From Novosphingobium panipatense (GTDB lineage Bacteria > Pseudomonadota > Alphaproteobacteria > Sphingomonadales > Sphingomonadaceae), in assembly GCF_002149965.1 (NCBI RefSeq), contig NZ_MSQB01000037.1, forward strand, positions 1,558 to 41,046: a DNA stretch of 39,489 bases, written 5' to 3'. Both the position numbers and the translations under genes were made by a program. Below are positions 8,661 through 16,800 of the stretch, in pieces. Each line of letters begins with the position of its first letter. The first letter of the stretch is position 1. Under the pieces are notes generated by a model, which was given only the letters and a program-made list of their open reading frames with translations, was not told the DNA's origin and made no database searches.

Positions 8661-9800
8661 TCAGGTGCCCGGCTTGAGCACGACCTTCGTCCAGCCAGCA
8701 TCGCGCTCGTCAAAATGCTTGTAGGCGTCTGGTGCCTGATCGAGCGGCAGTCGGTGCGAGATGATTTGGGCAGGATTGGCCCGGCCTTGCTCGATAAGCT
8801 TCATCAGTCGCCGGTTGTAGTGCTTTACATTGCACTGGCCGGTGCCGATCTTCTGGCCCTTGAACCAGAAGTTGCCGAAGTCGAACGCCATCTTGCCTTC
8901 CTTCTGGAGATCGTCGGGCGCGTTCGGGTCTTCCGGAATAAACACGCCGACGACACCGATTCCGCCGGTGGCCTTCGTGCTTTTGACGAGGCAGTTCATC
9001 GTGTAATTGCTGCGCTCCTTGCCGTGCCGATCGCAACACTGATACCCGACCGCTTCGACCCCCCGGTCGGTCCCGAGGCCGCCGGTCGCGTCAAGGATCT
9101 GCTGGGCGGGATCGCCCTTGCGCATGTCGATCGGAATAGCGCCTATCGCCTCGGCCAGTTTCAGGCGGTCATCGTGAGAATCGACCACGAAGATCTGAGA
9201 GGCACCGCGAATTTCGGCTGAGTGCGCGGCCATCAATCCGACAGGACCGGCGCCGTAGATCGCGATGCTTTCGCCAGGCAGGAAACCCGACAGTTCAACG
9301 CCATGCCAACCGGTCGGGAAGATGTCGGAGAGCATGACATAGTCATCCTCCTTCTCCTCAGCGTCCTCAGGCAGCTTCAGACAATTGAAGTCCGCATAAG
9401 GAACGCGCATCAACTCGGCCTGACCACCTTGCCACGGACCCATCTCGGCAAAGCCATACGCTGCGCCGGCGGTTCCAGGGTTGGTCGTGAGGCAGAAACC
9501 CGTCAAACCGCGTTCGCAATTTTCGCAGAAACCGCAACCGACATTGAACGGCATGCACACGCGATCGCCCTTCTTGATACGATCTACGGCAGAGCCGACT
9601 TCGATGACCTCGCCAAGGTTTTCGTGACCGAAGACCCTGCCCTTCTCGAAGCTGGTACGGCCCTCATACATGTGAAGGTCCGACCCGCAGATATTGGTGG
9701 TGGTCAGCCGGATGATAACATCGGTCTGCTTTTCGATCTTGGGATCATCGATGGTATTGACAGAAACATCTTTGGGCCCGTTGTACACGACAGCTTTCAC
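8661..9800 (-). CDS. fdhA: Glutathione-independent formaldehyde dehydrogenase
   Basis: A 379-residue zinc-dependent medium-chain dehydrogenase of the Pseudomonas putida FdhA type, which oxidises formaldehyde to formate with tightly bound NAD and no glutathione. Zinc residues: C38, H59-E60, and a structural cluster C89, C92, C95 and C103. The hallmark segment LSDIFPTGWHG and the Rossmann motif GAGPVG are present. The start is a GTG at 9800 preceded by AAAGGAAA. Together with the adhC gene at 3638-4747 the window encodes both known dehydrogenase routes for formaldehyde. Confidence 0.9.
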   Translation of the reverse strand: MKAVVYNGPKDVSVNTIDDPKIEKQTDVIIRLTTTNICGSDLHMYEGRTSFEKGRVFGHENLGEVIEVGSAVDRIKKGDRVCMPFNVGCGFCENCERGLTGFCLTTNPGTAGAAYGFAEMGPWQGGQAELMRVPYADFNCLKLPEDAEEKEDDYVMLSDIFPTGWHGVELSGFLPGESIAIYGAGPVGLMAAHSAEIRGASQIFVVDSHDDRLKLAEAIGAIPIDMRKGDPAQQILDATGGLGTDRGVEAVGYQCCDRHGKERSNYTMNCLVKSTKATGGIGVVGVFIPEDPNAPDDLQKEGKMAFDFGNFWFKGQKIGTGQCNVKHYNRRLMKLIEQGRANPAQIISHRLPLDQAPDAYKHFDERDAGWTKVVLKPGT

Positions 9801-10080
9801 GGATCTTTTCCTTTCGCAGCTCTTCTCAACGCGGAATCAAATCGAGAGCTTGGTGATGATCCGCTCCATCGCAACGGCGGAGGACATCGCCCTTCCAAAT
9901 GATCTCAGTTTCCTGAACCTTCTGCTACCTGAGAGGTTCCTTCCCGTAGGGCTATCCCTGGGATCGATTCACGGCGGTTTTCAGAATGACTGGGCCAGAA
10001 TGGCCGAATAACGCTCTAAACGGAGGCGACCCGCGCCGCGCGGGAGGCGCGCCCGCCGCCGTCGACTGAACCGCCGTCGA
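9801..10080. other. Intergenic region between fdhA and the IS element
   Basis: 280 bp with no gene I can support. A plus-strand frame ending at 10011 (last in-frame ATG 9855) has no ribosome-binding site or recognisable family. Next to the IS the motif CCGCCGTCGACT occurs twice (around 10056 and 10071), a short direct repeat. The fdhA promoter must lie here. Confidence 0.4.
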
Positions 10081-10084
10081 CTAG

Positions 10085-10921
10085 GGTCTGTTAGCGCCTG
10101 ATCCAATCGAGGGCTGCGGCGAGACAGAGGACGCCGAGGAAACTGACAGCAGTCTTCTCGTAGCGGGTGGCGACGGCGCGCCACTCCTTCAATCGAGCCC
10201 ACAAACGCTCGACCCGGTTTCGGTTGTTGTAGATCCAGTCCGGGCAGGCAACGGGCGCTTCGTGGCGAAGCGGCGGGATCGCAGGTCGGGCTCCCATGTC
10301 CCAGACGTGCTGGCGGAAGGCATGACTGGTATAGCCGCGATCGGCCACGACCCACTTCGGAACGCCGGGCAGGTTGTCCAGCAGCGGAACGGCGTGCGGC
10401 AGTTCGTGGGCTTGTCCAGGCGCCAGACGGAAGGCCATCGCGCGGCCCGCGCCGTCGGCCATCACGCAGGCCTTGGTGCCATAGCCGCCACGAGATCGGC
10501 CAAGCGCTTCACGGCCGTCTCGCTCTTTCGCAGATCCCCCTTCCGGCTGGCACCCGCTGCCTTCTGGTGCGCCCGGATGTTGGTTCCATCCAGGAACACC
10601 ATGCCGAGCCGGACGCCACGCTCCTGAACCAACGCCAGCAGCCTCTCCCAAACCCCGAGCCGTGCCCACCGGATGAAGGTCTGAGCCGCCATCCACCAGG
10701 GCCCGAACTCCGCCGGCAGTGACCTCCACTTCGCCCCGTTCTGATGACGCCAGAGGATGGCCTCGATGGTTCGTCGCAGGTGCGGGCTCGGCACCTTCGC
10801 GTGCGGGCGGCACGCCTCGATCAACGGTTCCAGTTCAGCCCACTGTTCGTCGCTCAGCATCTCAGCTCTCCCTTGGCGGAAAAGCCACCGACATAGAGTC
10901 AGGTGCAGGCGCTAACAGGCC
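10085..10921 (-). mobile_element. IS5-family (IS427-like) insertion sequence, complete
   Basis: An 837-bp element bounded by inverted repeats GGTCTGTTAGCGCCTG (left) and GGCCTGTTAGCGCCTG (right, read inward), 15 of 16 identical. It is flanked by a 4-bp target duplication CTAG at 10081-10084 and 10922-10925. The intact ends and clean duplication indicate a recent insertion. The one transposase is encoded in two overlapping frames, as is usual for the IS427 group. The right duplication supplies the stop codon (TAG) of the neighbouring reductase gene. Confidence 0.9.
10091..10860 (-). CDS. IS5-family transposase, two frames joined by -1 frameshifting
   Basis: The first frame starts at 10860 (MLSDEQWAELEPLIEACRPH) and stops at 10462. 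The second frame covers the catalytic core and ends at 10091. Family similarity passes from frame one to frame two at an A-A-G-G-G-G-G run at 10536-10542 (minus strand), a good -1 slippery site. DDE residues are visible: D in DGTNIRAH (first frame), D in ADRGYTS and E in NRVERLWARLKE (second frame). A single fused transposase of about 256 residues is expected from programmed frameshifting, not a broken gene. Confidence 0.85.
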
Positions 10922-11854
10922 CTAGTCGAGCGTCTGCCCGTCCTGGTCGCGCAGATCGTTGTGGATCGCCACCGCGGCGCGCGAGCCGGTGCCCATCGCC
11001 GTGCCGATCTGGTCCAGCCCATCGACCGCGTCGCCGGCGGCATAGACCCCGTCCAGGCTGGCGCGCTGGTGGGGATCGGTCGCATAGCACTGGCCGCCGA
11101 CCAGATCGGTCCCCAGCATCCGCCCCAGGTCGTTGCGGGTGTGCGATCCCAGCGCGGCATACAGCGTGTCCATCACCTCGGTCTGCCCGTCGGCCAGCGT
11201 CAGCACCACCCGGTCGCCCGAGAAGTCGAACCCCGAGACGGGTGCCGCGACGACGCTGATCCCGGCCGCGTCGGACTGCGCCTGGGCGTCGGGGTCCAGC
11301 CCCTCGCCGGTCAGCGAGATCATCACGATGTCCGGGCTGTAGGTGCGCAGGAACAGCGCCTCGGCCAGGGCGTGTCGGTCGCCGCCCAGCACGCCGATGC
11401 GCTTGCCGGTCTGTTCGAACGCGTCGCAGATCGGGCAATAGCGCAGCAGGCCGCGGTCGACGGCGTCGGCGTGCACGTCCTCGGGGACCGGCGGGCGGTG
11501 GTTGACCACCCCGGTCGCCAGCAGGACGGTGCGGGCGGTGATCGGGCCTGCGTCGGTCTGGGCGGTGAAGAGCCGGCCGTCGCGCCGCAGCCCGGTGACT
11601 TCCCCTCGGCGCAGATCGGCCCCGTAGCGTCGCGCTTGGTCGGCCATGTTCTCCAGCAGGTCGGCGCCGACCACGCCCTGCGGATAGCCCGCGTGGTTGT
11701 GCGACCGCGGGACCATCTTCAGCCGCCCCTCGCCCTTGTCGACCAGCACCACCTTGCGGTGGAAGCGGCCCAGATAGATGGCCGCGGTCAGGCCGGCCGG
11801 GCCGCCCCCGACGATCAGGCAGTCAATCCGTCCGGCGGTGGGGGCGTCTGGCAT
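10922..11854 (-). CDS. FAD-dependent NAD(P) oxidoreductase, thioredoxin-reductase-like
   Basis: A 310-residue flavoprotein of the thioredoxin reductase/AhpF family. It has the FAD motif GGGPAGLTAA near the N-terminus, a redox-active CPIC pair in RYCPICDAFE, a second Rossmann motif GVLGGD, and the C-terminal FAD motif GVYAAGDAVDGLDQ. The second Rossmann glycine pattern is weak, as in TrxR-like proteins that are not true thioredoxin reductases. The start at 11854 follows GAAGGAG. An IS element is inserted exactly at the stop codon; the duplicated CTAG regenerates TAG, so the coding sequence is complete but the native 3' region is displaced. Confidence 0.87.
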   Translation of the reverse strand: MPDAPTAGRIDCLIVGGGPAGLTAAIYLGRFHRKVVLVDKGEGRLKMVPRSHNHAGYPQGVVGADLLENMADQARRYGADLRRGEVTGLRRDGRLFTAQTDAGPITARTVLLATGVVNHRPPVPEDVHADAVDRGLLRYCPICDAFEQTGKRIGVLGGDRHALAEALFLRTYSPDIVMISLTGEGLDPDAQAQSDAAGISVVAAPVSGFDFSGDRVVLTLADGQTEVMDTLYAALGSHTRNDLGRMLGTDLVGGQCYATDPHQRASLDGVYAAGDAVDGLDQIGTAMGTGSRAAVAIHNDLRDQDGQTLD

Positions 11855-11905
11855 CGGGTCTCCTTCTGCGCGGGTAGGGCGCGACGGGGCGGGGCAAGGG
11901 GGTTC

Positions 11906-11998
11906 AGCACATCCGCAACTCGCCGTCGATGCGAATCGTTTCACCGTTTAGATAGGCGTTCTCGACGATGAAGGCGGCCACCGGTGACTCGAAAGCCG
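11906..11998 (-). pseudogene. C-terminal remnant of a short-chain dehydrogenase
   Basis: About 30 codons before the stop at 11904-11906 read AAFIVENAYLNGETIRIDGE and end LRMC, the typical C-terminus of an SDR related to 3-hydroxyacyl-CoA dehydrogenase type 2. The upstream sequence on the same frame is unrelated and AT-richer. The rest of the gene is missing, so this is a truncated fragment left by rearrangement. Confidence 0.7.
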
Positions 11999-12335
11999 TG
12001 GCTCTAGAATACGAGTTTCCTGTCCCCGATCTCAAATAGAAAAAGCAGAGAAGGTTGGATTTGAGACCCATCCCCTCCGCCATCCGCATACGTCAAGACG
12101 GTGCCGGCACGATCCGCGATACCTGCGGTGTGCGAGCTGATGTTCGAACATAGTGAATCAGGTGTTCGCGCCTGCCACTTCAGAAAGTCACTCGTGACGG
12201 GCAGGCTCGATACGAACGCGATCAGGCCGTTTCCGCAGCCGACCTCGACACTGACGAGTGCCCGTTATCGACAGCTGCAAATCGTCGGCGTGCCATTAAG
12301 CCGGCACCGCCGCGCCCGGCACCGCGCTCTAAGGC
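11999..12335. other. Gene-free patch
   Basis: About 340 bp between the SDR remnant and the broken GlcG-like gene. No frame has a ribosome-binding site and a recognisable family. It is probably scrambled remnant DNA; no repeat or terminator stands out. Confidence 0.4.
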
Positions 12336-12754
12336 TCAGCCGCGCGCGAACGCCTGCGCCGCTGCCTCGGCCACGCCCTGGTCCTGCTTGCCGGTGCCGC
12401 CCGACACGCCCACCGCGCCGATCACCGTCTCGCCCACCTTGATCGGCACGCCCCCGGCGAAGATCATCACCTTGCCGTCGTTGAGGCATGGATGCCGTAG
12501 AAGTCGGCGCCCGGCTGGGCGAGATTCGCAAGCGCCTTGGTCTCGACGTCGAACGCGCGCGCCGTCCATGCGTTGCCGATCGCGATGTCGACGCTGCCGC
12601 GCCACGCATCGTCCATCCGCGCAAACGCCAGGAGGCAGCGGCCCGCGTCGACCACCGCGATGTTCATCGGGTTGCCGATCCGCTCGGCTTCCGCGATCCC
12701 CGCATCGATGATTGTCCGCGGGTCGTTGAGGTCGAGTGTCTGGGTGGTAAGCAT
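12336..12754 (-). pseudogene. GlcG/HbpS-family (heme-binding/degrading) protein, frameshifted
   Basis: The N-terminal part starts at 12754 (MLTTQTLDLNDPRTIIDAGI, ribosome-binding site GGAG) and runs to about 12490, where GIHAS is followed by a shifted frame. The C-terminal half continues in another frame as NDGKVMIFAGGVPIKVGET and ends AEAAAQAFARG at 12336. Restoring one base near 12487 (between the codons for S and N) joins them into a normal ~139-residue GlcG/HbpS protein. Relatives bind or degrade heme or accompany glycolate and oxidative-stress genes. Either a true pseudogene or a single-base sequencing error. Confidence 0.8.
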
Positions 12755-12866
12755 GGCGTGTCTCCTTGGCCAGTTCGTGGAAAACCGCTCAACACACGCC
12801 ACCGCGCCCAGGGTTCCCCCCCAACCCGGGCGATGAGAGCGACGCGCTAGCGTGCCGAACGTTCCG

Positions 12867-13160
12867 CTATTTCGCGGCCAGCAGGGTGAACTTGTAAATC
12901 TGCGGCGGTTCGGAAAACAGTTCTTCTGCCTTGTCCATCAGTGCGGCGGCAACCTTGCCGTCAAGATGGGCCTGCCGATCTTCCTCTGTGTCGAACGTAT
13001 CGAAGATCGCGTACGCACCGGGACCTTCCTCGATCGCATACCAGGTCAGAGTGCCCGGCTCAGCTTGAACGAGCGGCAAAGCCGAGGTCAGGAAATCAGC
13101 GACATCGCTTTCTTTTCCGGGCTTGGCCTTCAGTGGTACATACAGGGCAAGTTTGGGCAT
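12867..13160 (-). CDS. Antibiotic biosynthesis monooxygenase (ABM) domain protein
   Basis: A 97-residue single-domain ferredoxin-like protein of the ABM/YgiN family: MPKLALYVPLKAKPGKESDV, then EPGTLTWYAIEE and FDTFDTEEDRQAHL. Such proteins are cofactor-free quinol or aromatic monooxygenases, or stress-linked dimers. It is 111 bp downstream of an SDR gene in the same orientation, at the distal end of the minus-strand electrophile-stress cluster. GAGGAG precedes the start. Confidence 0.85.
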   Translation of the reverse strand: MPKLALYVPLKAKPGKESDVADFLTSALPLVQAEPGTLTWYAIEEGPGAYAIFDTFDTEEDRQAHLDGKVAAALMDKAEELFSEPPQIYKFTLLAAK

Positions 13161-13271
13161 AAATGACTCCTCGAGTGAAACGGGCAGATATCATTCCGCA
13201 AAGTAACGGACGAGCGGGCCGGTACGTTCCCCATGAGGCGGAGCACACGCGGCCCCGCCTCCTCGTCGAAA

Positions 13272-14012
13272 TCAGAACTCCTGTGCGGTCGGCCGGATGA
13301 CGATCGCGTTGACGTCGACGTCATCAGGTTGTTCGACAGCGAACGCGATAGCACGCGCCACGGATGCCGCCGGGATGGCCTGCTTGTAGAAGTCGAGCAC
13401 CGTCTCGGCAGCAGTGCCCGACGTCGTGAACTTCAAATCGCTTTCGACAGCTCCAGGCTCGATTGACGTGACCCGAACCTTTTCACCCACCTCGTGGCGC
13501 AAGCCCTCGCTGATCGCGCTGACGGCGAACTTGGTGCCGGAGTAAACCGTGCCGCCCGGTGCGAAGACCTTGATGCCCGCAACCGAGCTCAAGTTGATGA
13601 TGTGACCGCTGCCCTGCTCGAGGAAGCCGGGAAGGGCCGCCGCGATGCCGTAGAGCGTACCCTTCAGATTGACGTCGATCATCTGGTCCCACTCGTCGGT
13701 GTTGACCTCGGCCATCGGACGGATCGGCATCAGCCCGGCGTTGTTGATCAGCACGTCGAGGCGGCCGAAGTCGGCAATGATTGCGGCGACGACGGACTGG
13801 ACCGCCGCCTTGTCGGTCACGTCCAGCGCGTAGCTACGTGCCGTGCCGCCCGTTGCGGCAATGTCCGCGACGACCTCGTCGAGCCTGTCCTTGCGCCGCG
13901 CGGCGATGGCCACCTTGGCGCCGCGTTCCGCGAGAAGACGAGCGGTTTCCGCGCCGATGCCGGTGCTGCCGCCGGTAATGAGAACGACCTTGCCTTCGAT
14001 ACCCTTGGTCAT
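13272..14012 (-). CDS. SDR family NAD(P)-dependent oxidoreductase
   Basis: A 246-residue classical short-chain dehydrogenase. The cofactor motif TGGSTGIG is at residues 13-20, NNAG at 90-93, and the catalytic set is N115, S142/S143, Y157 and K161 (YSGTK). An arginine-rich stretch after beta-2 (ARRKDR) favours NADP. It starts at 14012 behind AAGGAAT and is preceded by the lipoprotein gene (76-bp gap) and followed by the ABM gene. Related to broad-specificity YdfG/serine-dehydrogenase-like SDRs; substrate unknown. Confidence 0.87.
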   Translation of the reverse strand: MTKGIEGKVVLITGGSTGIGAETARLLAERGAKVAIAARRKDRLDEVVADIAATGGTARSYALDVTDKAAVQSVVAAIIADFGRLDVLINNAGLMPIRPMAEVNTDEWDQMIDVNLKGTLYGIAAALPGFLEQGSGHIINLSSVAGIKVFAPGGTVYSGTKFAVSAISEGLRHEVGEKVRVTSIEPGAVESDLKFTTSGTAAETVLDFYKQAIPAASVARAIAFAVEQPDDVDVNAIVIRPTAQEF

Positions 14013-14088
14013 GACTGTATTCCTTCAAGTTAGTTGTTGATTTTTCGCCGGATCGCGGCCCCGCGCGAGCCCGCCCGGCCTGATGGGG

Positions 14089-15240
14089 TCACCGCGAGCG
14101 CAACAGGACGGGCCCAGCGCCCACCTTGATGCGGAGCAGCTCGTAGGGCTTGCGGCGCAGGTCTCGCCCGCCGTGGAAGCCGGGCTGGCGGTGGAGCTGG
14201 TTGGCGGTGAAGTAGAGATAGCCGTCGGTGCCGATCGACAGCGTATCGGGCCAGCTGATGCGCGGGTCGCTGACCAGCGTCGACCATCGGCCCTGGTCGA
14301 GCACGCGGATCGCGTTGTTCTCGTAATCGCCGGCGAACACGCGGCCTCGGTCGTCTTCGGCGATACCGTCCGAGGCACCTTTGCGTCCCAGGCTGCGGAC
14401 CGCGCGGCCCAACTCCTCCTCGGACACCGCGGGATCGCGCAGCATCGCCGTGGGCACCGCGTGCAGCGTGCGGCCCGACAGTGGACCGTAATACAGCAGG
14501 CTGCCGTCGGCGCTGAGCGCAATCGCGTCGCTGGCGATCGCGACCGGCGTCGCGGGGCCGTCGGCCGGGCGGTTCATGAGAACCGCGCCGTCGGCTACCG
14601 GGGTGAAGCCGGGCTCGGGGTTGGTCGTCACATGGTTCGACAGGTGCCGGATCGCACGCCCGCTGGCGATATCGACGACGATGATGCCGCCGACGCCCGC
14701 GTTGCTACTGTCGGTGATGTAGGCAACGCCCTCAGCCCCTTGGCGCAGATCGAAGCGCACGTCGTTGAGGTAGGTCGTGGGTAGCACCACGCTGGGCGGC
14801 AGGACGATCGTCTTCACCACCCGGTCGGTCGCAAGGTCGATTGCCACCAGCTTTGCACCACCGGCCTGTGGTTGAGAGAATTTGGGCGCAGCCGTGTCGA
14901 GCACCCAGAGGCGATTGGCGCCGTCTGTCACCACGCTCTGCACCGAGATGAAATGCCCCGCCGGGTCGGCCGGATCGGGCCGGTTGGTCGTGGCGTCGGG
15001 ATAAGGCACCGCCTTGCCGTCGACCAACTCGGCCACGGTGAACGGCGCGTTGTCGCCCCATTGCGGGAAGTTGACGAAGATGCGCCCGTTGGGGGCGACG
15101 GTCACGCCCGTCGGCATCGCGCCATCGAAGATAGCGATCTGTTCGATCTGGGGCGCGGATGCACCCTCCCGGGTCGTCGCGCAGGCGGCGAGCGAGAGGG
15201 CAGCGCTAGCGGCCAGAAGCAGTTTGACGGAGATTTTCAT
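14089..15240 (-). CDS. Lipoprotein, L-dopachrome tautomerase-related / yellow (MRJP)-like beta-propeller
   Basis: A 383-residue protein with a lipoprotein signal peptide (MKISVKLLLAASAALSLAAC, lipobox LAAC, lipidated C20), so it is exported to the periplasmic face. The rest resembles the yellow/major royal jelly protein family, with propeller-type repeats such as NRLWVLDTAAPKF, ITDSSNAGVGGIIVVDI and the late SDGIAEDDRGRVFAGDYE. Bacterial members are of uncertain function and may bind small aromatic or lactone-like ligands. The ATG overlaps the stop of the upstream old-yellow-enzyme gene (ATGA), so translation is coupled. Confidence 0.8.
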   Translation of the reverse strand: MKISVKLLLAASAALSLAACATTREGASAPQIEQIAIFDGAMPTGVTVAPNGRIFVNFPQWGDNAPFTVAELVDGKAVPYPDATTNRPDPADPAGHFISVQSVVTDGANRLWVLDTAAPKFSQPQAGGAKLVAIDLATDRVVKTIVLPPSVVLPTTYLNDVRFDLRQGAEGVAYITDSSNAGVGGIIVVDIASGRAIRHLSNHVTTNPEPGFTPVADGAVLMNRPADGPATPVAIASDAIALSADGSLLYYGPLSGRTLHAVPTAMLRDPAVSEEELGRAVRSLGRKGASDGIAEDDRGRVFAGDYENNAIRVLDQGRWSTLVSDPRISWPDTLSIGTDGYLYFTANQLHRQPGFHGGRDLRRKPYELLRIKVGAGPVLLRSR

Positions 15241-16343
15241 GACGTCATCTCCTTGAGAATGCGGCCCGCTTCGTGGGGCTCGGACCGGAGATATTGCGGG
15301 GGCGCCTTTACCGATGCGCCAAGCGCGGCGGCGGCGTGCCAGGGCCAACGCGGATCCCACAGCGCAGCGCGGGCAATCGCTATGGCGTCGGCATGCCCGT
15401 CTTCGAGAATGCGCTCCGCCTGCTGCGGCTCGGTGATCATGCCGACCGCCACGACTGGCATGGCAACCGCGCCCTTGACCGTCCTGGCCAGCGGCACCTG
15501 ATAGCCGGGACCGACCGGGATCTGCTGGCGCGGGTCGAGCCCGCCGCTGGAAACGTGGATCGCCGCGCAACCGCGCCGCTCCAGCTCCTGTGCAAACCTT
15601 GCGGTTTCCTCCGCCGTCCAGCCGCCTTCGACCCAGTCGGTCCCCGAAACGCGGACGGTCACCGGGCGGTCGGCCGGAAACGCTTCGCGCACGGCATCGA
15701 ACACTTCGAGCGGGAACCGCATCCGGTTGTCGAGGCTGCCGCCGTATTCGTCGCCGCGCCGGTTGGAGATCGGCGAAAGAAACTCGTGGAGCAGATAGCC
15801 ATGCGCGGCGTGGATCTGGACGGCTTCGATGCCGAGCCTGCCGGCGCGCCGGGCGGCATCCGCGAACGCCTCCCGGATGCGGGCAAGCCTTGACTTGTCC
15901 ACTTCGACAGGGGGATGGTCGTCCGGAGCGAAGGGAACAGCGCTCGGCGCCACGGTCTGCCAACCATTCTCCGCATCGGGGGCGATCTGCGTTCCGCCGT
16001 GCCACGGCTTGGCGCAGCTCGCCTTGCGGCCGGCATGGGCCAGCTGGATGATCAGCGGCATGTCCGACCAACGGCGCACACTTTCGAGCACGCTTCGCAT
16101 CGCCGCTTCGGTGCGGTCATCGTACAGGCCGATGTCACCGTAGGTGATGCGCCCTTCCGGGCTGACCGCGGTCGCCTCTATCGTTAGCGCGCCCGCGCCC
16201 GAGAGCGCCAACTGGCCGAGATGCATCTGGTGCCAGTCGGTCATCGCGCCGTCGACTGCCGAATACTGGCACATCGGCGCGATGACGATGCGGTTGGCGA
16301 GCCGCAGCCCGCCAACCTCAATGGGTTCGAACAATTTCGCCAT
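15237..16343 (-). CDS. YqjM-type old yellow enzyme (NADH:flavin oxidoreductase)
   Basis: A 368-residue FMN-dependent ene-reductase with a TIM barrel. Features of the YqjM (thermophilic-like) subclass are visible: the cysteine in IAPMCQYSA that tunes the flavin, QLAHAGRKAS, and the histidine pair in IHAAHGYLLHEFLSP (classical enzymes have His-Asn). It reduces activated C=C bonds in enals, enones and nitro compounds. The start could be 16349 or 16343; both overlap the end of the glyoxalase gene, and TGATG favours 16343. It is part of a tightly coupled minus-strand operon. Confidence 0.88.
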   Translation of the reverse strand: MAKLFEPIEVGGLRLANRIVIAPMCQYSAVDGAMTDWHQMHLGQLALSGAGALTIEATAVSPEGRITYGDIGLYDDRTEAAMRSVLESVRRWSDMPLIIQLAHAGRKASCAKPWHGGTQIAPDAENGWQTVAPSAVPFAPDDHPPVEVDKSRLARIREAFADAARRAGRLGIEAVQIHAAHGYLLHEFLSPISNRRGDEYGGSLDNRMRFPLEVFDAVREAFPADRPVTVRVSGTDWVEGGWTAEETARFAQELERRGCAAIHVSSGGLDPRQQIPVGPGYQVPLARTVKGAVAMPVVAVGMITEPQQAERILEDGHADAIAIARAALWDPRWPWHAAAALGASVKAPPQYLRSEPHEAGRILKEMTS

Positions 16344-16798
16344 CACCATTCGCCCGTGTTGGACATGGAGGCCCAGGGTTCGGCCGGAGCCTTGTGTTCG
16401 CCCTTCTGCAGCAGTTCGATCGAGATCCCGTCCGGCGAGCGGACGAACGCCATGTATCCGTCACGCGGGGGGCGATTGATCGTCACGCCGTCCGCCTGCA
16501 GCCGCGCGCACGTTTCGTAGATGTCGTCGACCCCGTAGGCGAGGTGGCCGAAGTTGCGGTCCCCGGTATAAGTCTCGGCAGGGCTGCCGTCCTCGGGCGG
16601 CCAGTTGTACGTCAGCTCGACCTCGGCATCGCCCTGCTCGCCGTCGCCGCGGAAATCCTCGTCGGCGGCAAGGTAGATCAGCGTGTAACGCCCGGCTTGG
16701 TTCTCCATGCGCCGGGTCTCCTTGAGACCCAGCAGCGTGAAGAAACGGATCGCCGCCTCGGGATCGGCGACGCGCAGCATGGTGTGGAGATAGCGCAT
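16343..16798 (-). CDS. VOC-family lactoylglutathione lyase (glyoxalase I-like)
   Basis: A 151-residue vicinal-oxygen-chelate metalloenzyme. The glyoxalase I metal ligands are in place: H5 (RYLHTMLRV), the glutamate in EVELTYNW, the histidine in NFGHLAYGVDD and the glutamate in ISIELLQKG. Expected reaction: conversion of the methylglyoxal-glutathione hemithioacetal to S-lactoylglutathione. It lies 2 nt after the stop of the DJ-1-like gene and overlaps the old yellow enzyme start, giving a coherent reactive-carbonyl operon. Confidence 0.88.
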   Translation of the reverse strand: MRYLHTMLRVADPEAAIRFFTLLGLKETRRMENQAGRYTLIYLAADEDFRGDGEQGDAEVELTYNWPPEDGSPAETYTGDRNFGHLAYGVDDIYETCARLQADGVTINRPPRDGYMAFVRSPDGISIELLQKGEHKAPAEPWASMSNTGEW

Positions 16799-16800
16799 GA

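Noticed and set aside
9915..9960. Minus-strand CTCTCAGGTAGCA that resembles the end of a glycine riboswitch
   Set aside because: The matching upstream half (GGAGAG and core loops) is absent and the downstream gene is fdhA, not glycine metabolism.
9855..10011. Plus-strand frame of about 50 codons between fdhA and the IS element
   Set aside because: No ribosome-binding site, no recognisable family, and the longer frame runs antisense through fdhA.
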